A DNA stretch of 32,987 nucleotides from a virus, in the IMG/VR virus record IMGVR_UViG_3300031758_000309, positions 1 to 32,987 of that record; one strand, given 5' to 3'. Within the stretch, counting starts at the first letter, position 1. Each line of letters opens with the position of its first letter. A program made the position numbers and the translations under genes. Positions 31,148 to 32,987 of this stretch are shown one piece after another. A model generated the notes under the pieces. The model ran no database searches. It was not told where the DNA came from and saw only the letters and a program-made list of their open reading frames with translations.

Positions 31148-32987
31148 TTACATCCCGCCTTGTAGGAATGGCAGTATCTGCTCCATTATCTCAGGCGGAA
31201 TCTGTTCTGGCGTAATTTCACCAGTTTGGAGAGCATCAAGAATTGCTAGTATTTCTTGGGGAATTTCACCCTCTGGTGCCATCGGTGCACCCATTTCAGG
31301 TGCCATAGGTGGTGCCATTTCAGGTGCCATTCCCTGTTCTTGCTCTGCCAATAAATCATTTAATGCTTGCGCTACCTCTGGAGGCAACTGGTCAGGGGTT
31401 ATTTCGCCCCTCTGAAGAGCCTCAAGTATTGCCATAAGTTCTTCTTCTTGTGGTAATTCTGGACCTTCGCCTTCTGGCATTGGAGGCATACCACCCTGTG
31501 GTGCCCCTGCCATCATTTGCTCCATACCAGGGGGTAGACCTTCTGGACCCATGGGAGGCATGCCTTCGGGTCCACCCTCTGGTGGTGGAGGAGGTGCCAT
31601 CAAGAAAGATTCTGGATTCTTTACACCGAATCCTGTACCAAGTACATACTCAGCCAGTTTTTCCATGTTTACGATGCCAGCAGCAGCAAATGGTTGCATT
31701 GCCGAAACCATCTGGAGCGCCATATCACGGCGGAAAGCCTCATTGCGTGGAGCAGTAGAACCAGCCTCAACAGTAAAGTCAAACTCACCGTTAATATAAT
31801 CCTTGTCAAACTTAAGCCAGATAGGGGCGTTCTCTGTTCCGATAACACGAATGGTCTGTTCCTCGGTCATGAACTGCTGTGCAAGTTTAATTAAATTCTC
31901 TGCACAATGAGCAATTGAATTTTCAATACTTACCAGTTTTTCAGAAACACGAGCGTTGGATGCCTCGGCAATAATTGATGCTTCACGGGCAGTACGAGTT
32001 GTCTCTGGAATTGCACCACGCTGGTACTCGGAGATACCCGACACACGGTCAATGTCGTTTGTAATCAACGAAGACTGGTTGTAAAACTCAGGCGGGTTAA
32101 TGACCGCTGGCATGGGGACAATAACATTATTTAAGTTTTCATTTCCTTTAACGGGAACGATAACATTGTCATCATCCGATACCAGAGCAGCACGACCAAA
32201 ATCATCAAATGCTGACTCGGAGAACAACCACTTGCGTGAATAACGCTTTCTGTGGTTCATCATCTGTGTACGGGTCTCGTTTAATTCATACTGTAATGGC
32301 TCAATGGCTTCCAACTCACCCATTGGGTAGAAATAGTTAGGAATGTCATAGTCACGAAGCATGACGAATGGATGACCAAATACATAAGGAATTTTGGTTG
32401 GCTTAACAAGGAACTTGTCTCCACCAGTATCAGCAAAAATACTCATGGTTCCTGCGTTGATGTCGTAGTATTCATAAACATCGCAGTAAGCCTCATCCTC
32501 TGAATATGTATAATTTGCATTAGGTGCACCACTGTTTGTATTGCCCCATCTTGCATATGATGATGCACTTACTTCTTTGCGGGCAGCATAATCATAACGC
32601 TGGTCATTCTGTACATCTTTAAGTGGACGGCGTGAACGCTGTGCAATCCAACGGATATCGCTCATGCAGGTTGCATCTGGGTCAACGAACATGTCAAATG
32701 GGTCAACACGCTCAAGGAATGGTCTGTCCTCACGAATAACCATAACTGATTCAACCTGACCAGTTGGCACATTTTCAGTAGCCTCATCAGCCGTCTCTTC
32801 AATGTCATCAAGTTTCTTTTCTTCAACGAAACGATAGCCAGTCTTAATCCATCCATGACCAATAATCAAAGAATCTTTAACTGAACGCTGGAACTCTGGT
32901 TGACAGCCATAATGTTGCCACCAGTAGTTAATGATTGCTTCAGTAAGAATTGCTTTATCACCATCTTCTGGACGGCGTGGATTAACT
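31148..32987 (-). CDS. Portal protein, main part and C-terminus
   Basis: Continuation of the gene that starts at 360, read leftwards across the junction to the stop at 31148 (690 residues in total). Portal features include RVDPFDMFVDPDA and DIRWIAQRSRRP in the wing, and a long helical stem/crown with GISEYQRGAIPETTRTAREA, a common portal signature in podoviruses. The C-terminus is a Pro/Met/Gly/Glu-rich tail holding two copies of an approximately 33-residue unit (about residues 590-624 and 654-690) built around EITPxQxPPE. It lies directly upstream of scaffold and major capsid genes, the usual order. The identification rests on motifs and context; sure of portal, unsure what the tail does. 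Confidence 0.9.
   Translation of the reverse strand, partial: VNPRRPEDGDKAILTEAIINYWWQHYGCQPEFQRSVKDSLIIGHGWIKTGYRFVEEKKLDDIEETADEATENVPTGQVESVMVIREDRPFLERVDPFDMFVDPDATCMSDIRWIAQRSRRPLKDVQNDQRYDYAARKEVSASSYARWGNTNSGAPNANYTYSEDEAYCDVYEYYDINAGTMSIFADTGGDKFLVKPTKIPYVFGHPFVMLRDYDIPNYFYPMGELEAIEPLQYELNETRTQMMNHRKRYSRKWLFSESAFDDFGRAALVSDDDNVIVPVKGNENLNNVIVPMPAVINPPEFYNQSSLITNDIDRVSGISEYQRGAIPETTRTAREASIIAEASNARVSEKLVSIENSIAHCAENLIKLAQQFMTEEQTIRVIGTENAPIWLKFDKDYINGEFDFTVEAGSTAPRNEAFRRDMALQMVSAMQPFAAAGIVNMEKLAEYVLGTGFGVKNPESFLMAPPPPPEGGPEGMPPMGPEGLPPGMEQMMAGAPQGGMPPMPEGEGPELPQEEELMAILEALQRGEITPDQLPPEVAQALNDLLAEQEQGMAPEMAPPMAPEMGAPMAPEGEIPQEILAILDALQTGEITPEQIPPEIMEQILPFLQGGM
32861..32987. repeat. Terminal direct repeat, right copy
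   Basis: Exact second copy of positions 1-127. Removing one copy gives a circle of 32,860 bp and joins the two halves of the portal gene in frame. Confidence 0.95.

Noticed and set aside
31083-31800. Plus-strand ORFs opposite the portal C-terminus
   Set aside because: Antisense of the Pro/Met/Gly-rich portal tail; no RBS or context.

Overview
The window looks like one complete small tailed-phage genome of the short-tailed (podovirus) type, probably infecting a low-GC, free-living actinobacterium such as the freshwater Nanopelagicales. The actinobacterial call rests on an Rpf-type (resuscitation-promoting factor) transglycosylase lysin; the freshwater part is inference. The first 127 bases recur exactly as the last 127 (32861-32987), so the contig closes into a circle of 32,860 bp. 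The portal gene is cut by this arbitrary junction (1-360 plus 31148-32987).

Layout. Around the circle, almost everything from 10532 downwards through the junction to 16169 is on the minus strand. First come two pairs of tiny genes (10.5-10.25 kb and 8.86-8.5 kb) separated by gene-free DNA. The late block follows: small terminase, an unknown, a collagen-like fibre, a glycine-rich adhesin, an unknown, large terminase, six small genes, portal, scaffold, major capsid protein, an unknown 397-residue protein, a small Cys/His protein, head-tail adaptor, tail hub/stabilisation protein, an HxH tail-collar fibre, three presumed ejection proteins, a 1625-residue internal protein, a lipoprotein, a holin and the Rpf lysin. 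A 5.5 kb plus-strand block (10700-16172) carries an HNH nuclease, a GT2 glycosyltransferase, small membrane proteins, a RusA resolvase, a PD-(D/E)XK-like nuclease, an M15 peptidase with a holin-like partner, a sigma region 4-like protein and a helix-turn-helix protein. The two blocks converge at 16169-16172, where the stop codons overlap.

The window contains no recognisable DNA polymerase, primase, helicase, SSB, integrase or repressor. The phage therefore probably uses the host replisome and adds only resolvase and nucleases.

Most interesting region. The 1.4 kb stretch 8858-10252 has no convincing gene but is dense in hairpins. A bipartite element, TGTGCATTAGG-N13-TACTAT, occurs twice with identical spacing. 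One copy (plus, 10620-10649) precedes the plus-strand operon. The other (minus, 10233-10204) points into the gene-free DNA, where a run of stable helices is followed about 300 nt later by an A/U stem and a U-rich tract. I read this as a dedicated promoter driving a structured phage non-coding RNA of about 0.3 kb. It does not match any RNA family I can name by eye. The rest of the region is AT-rich with repeated short motifs and a polypurine tract, and is the best candidate for the replication origin.
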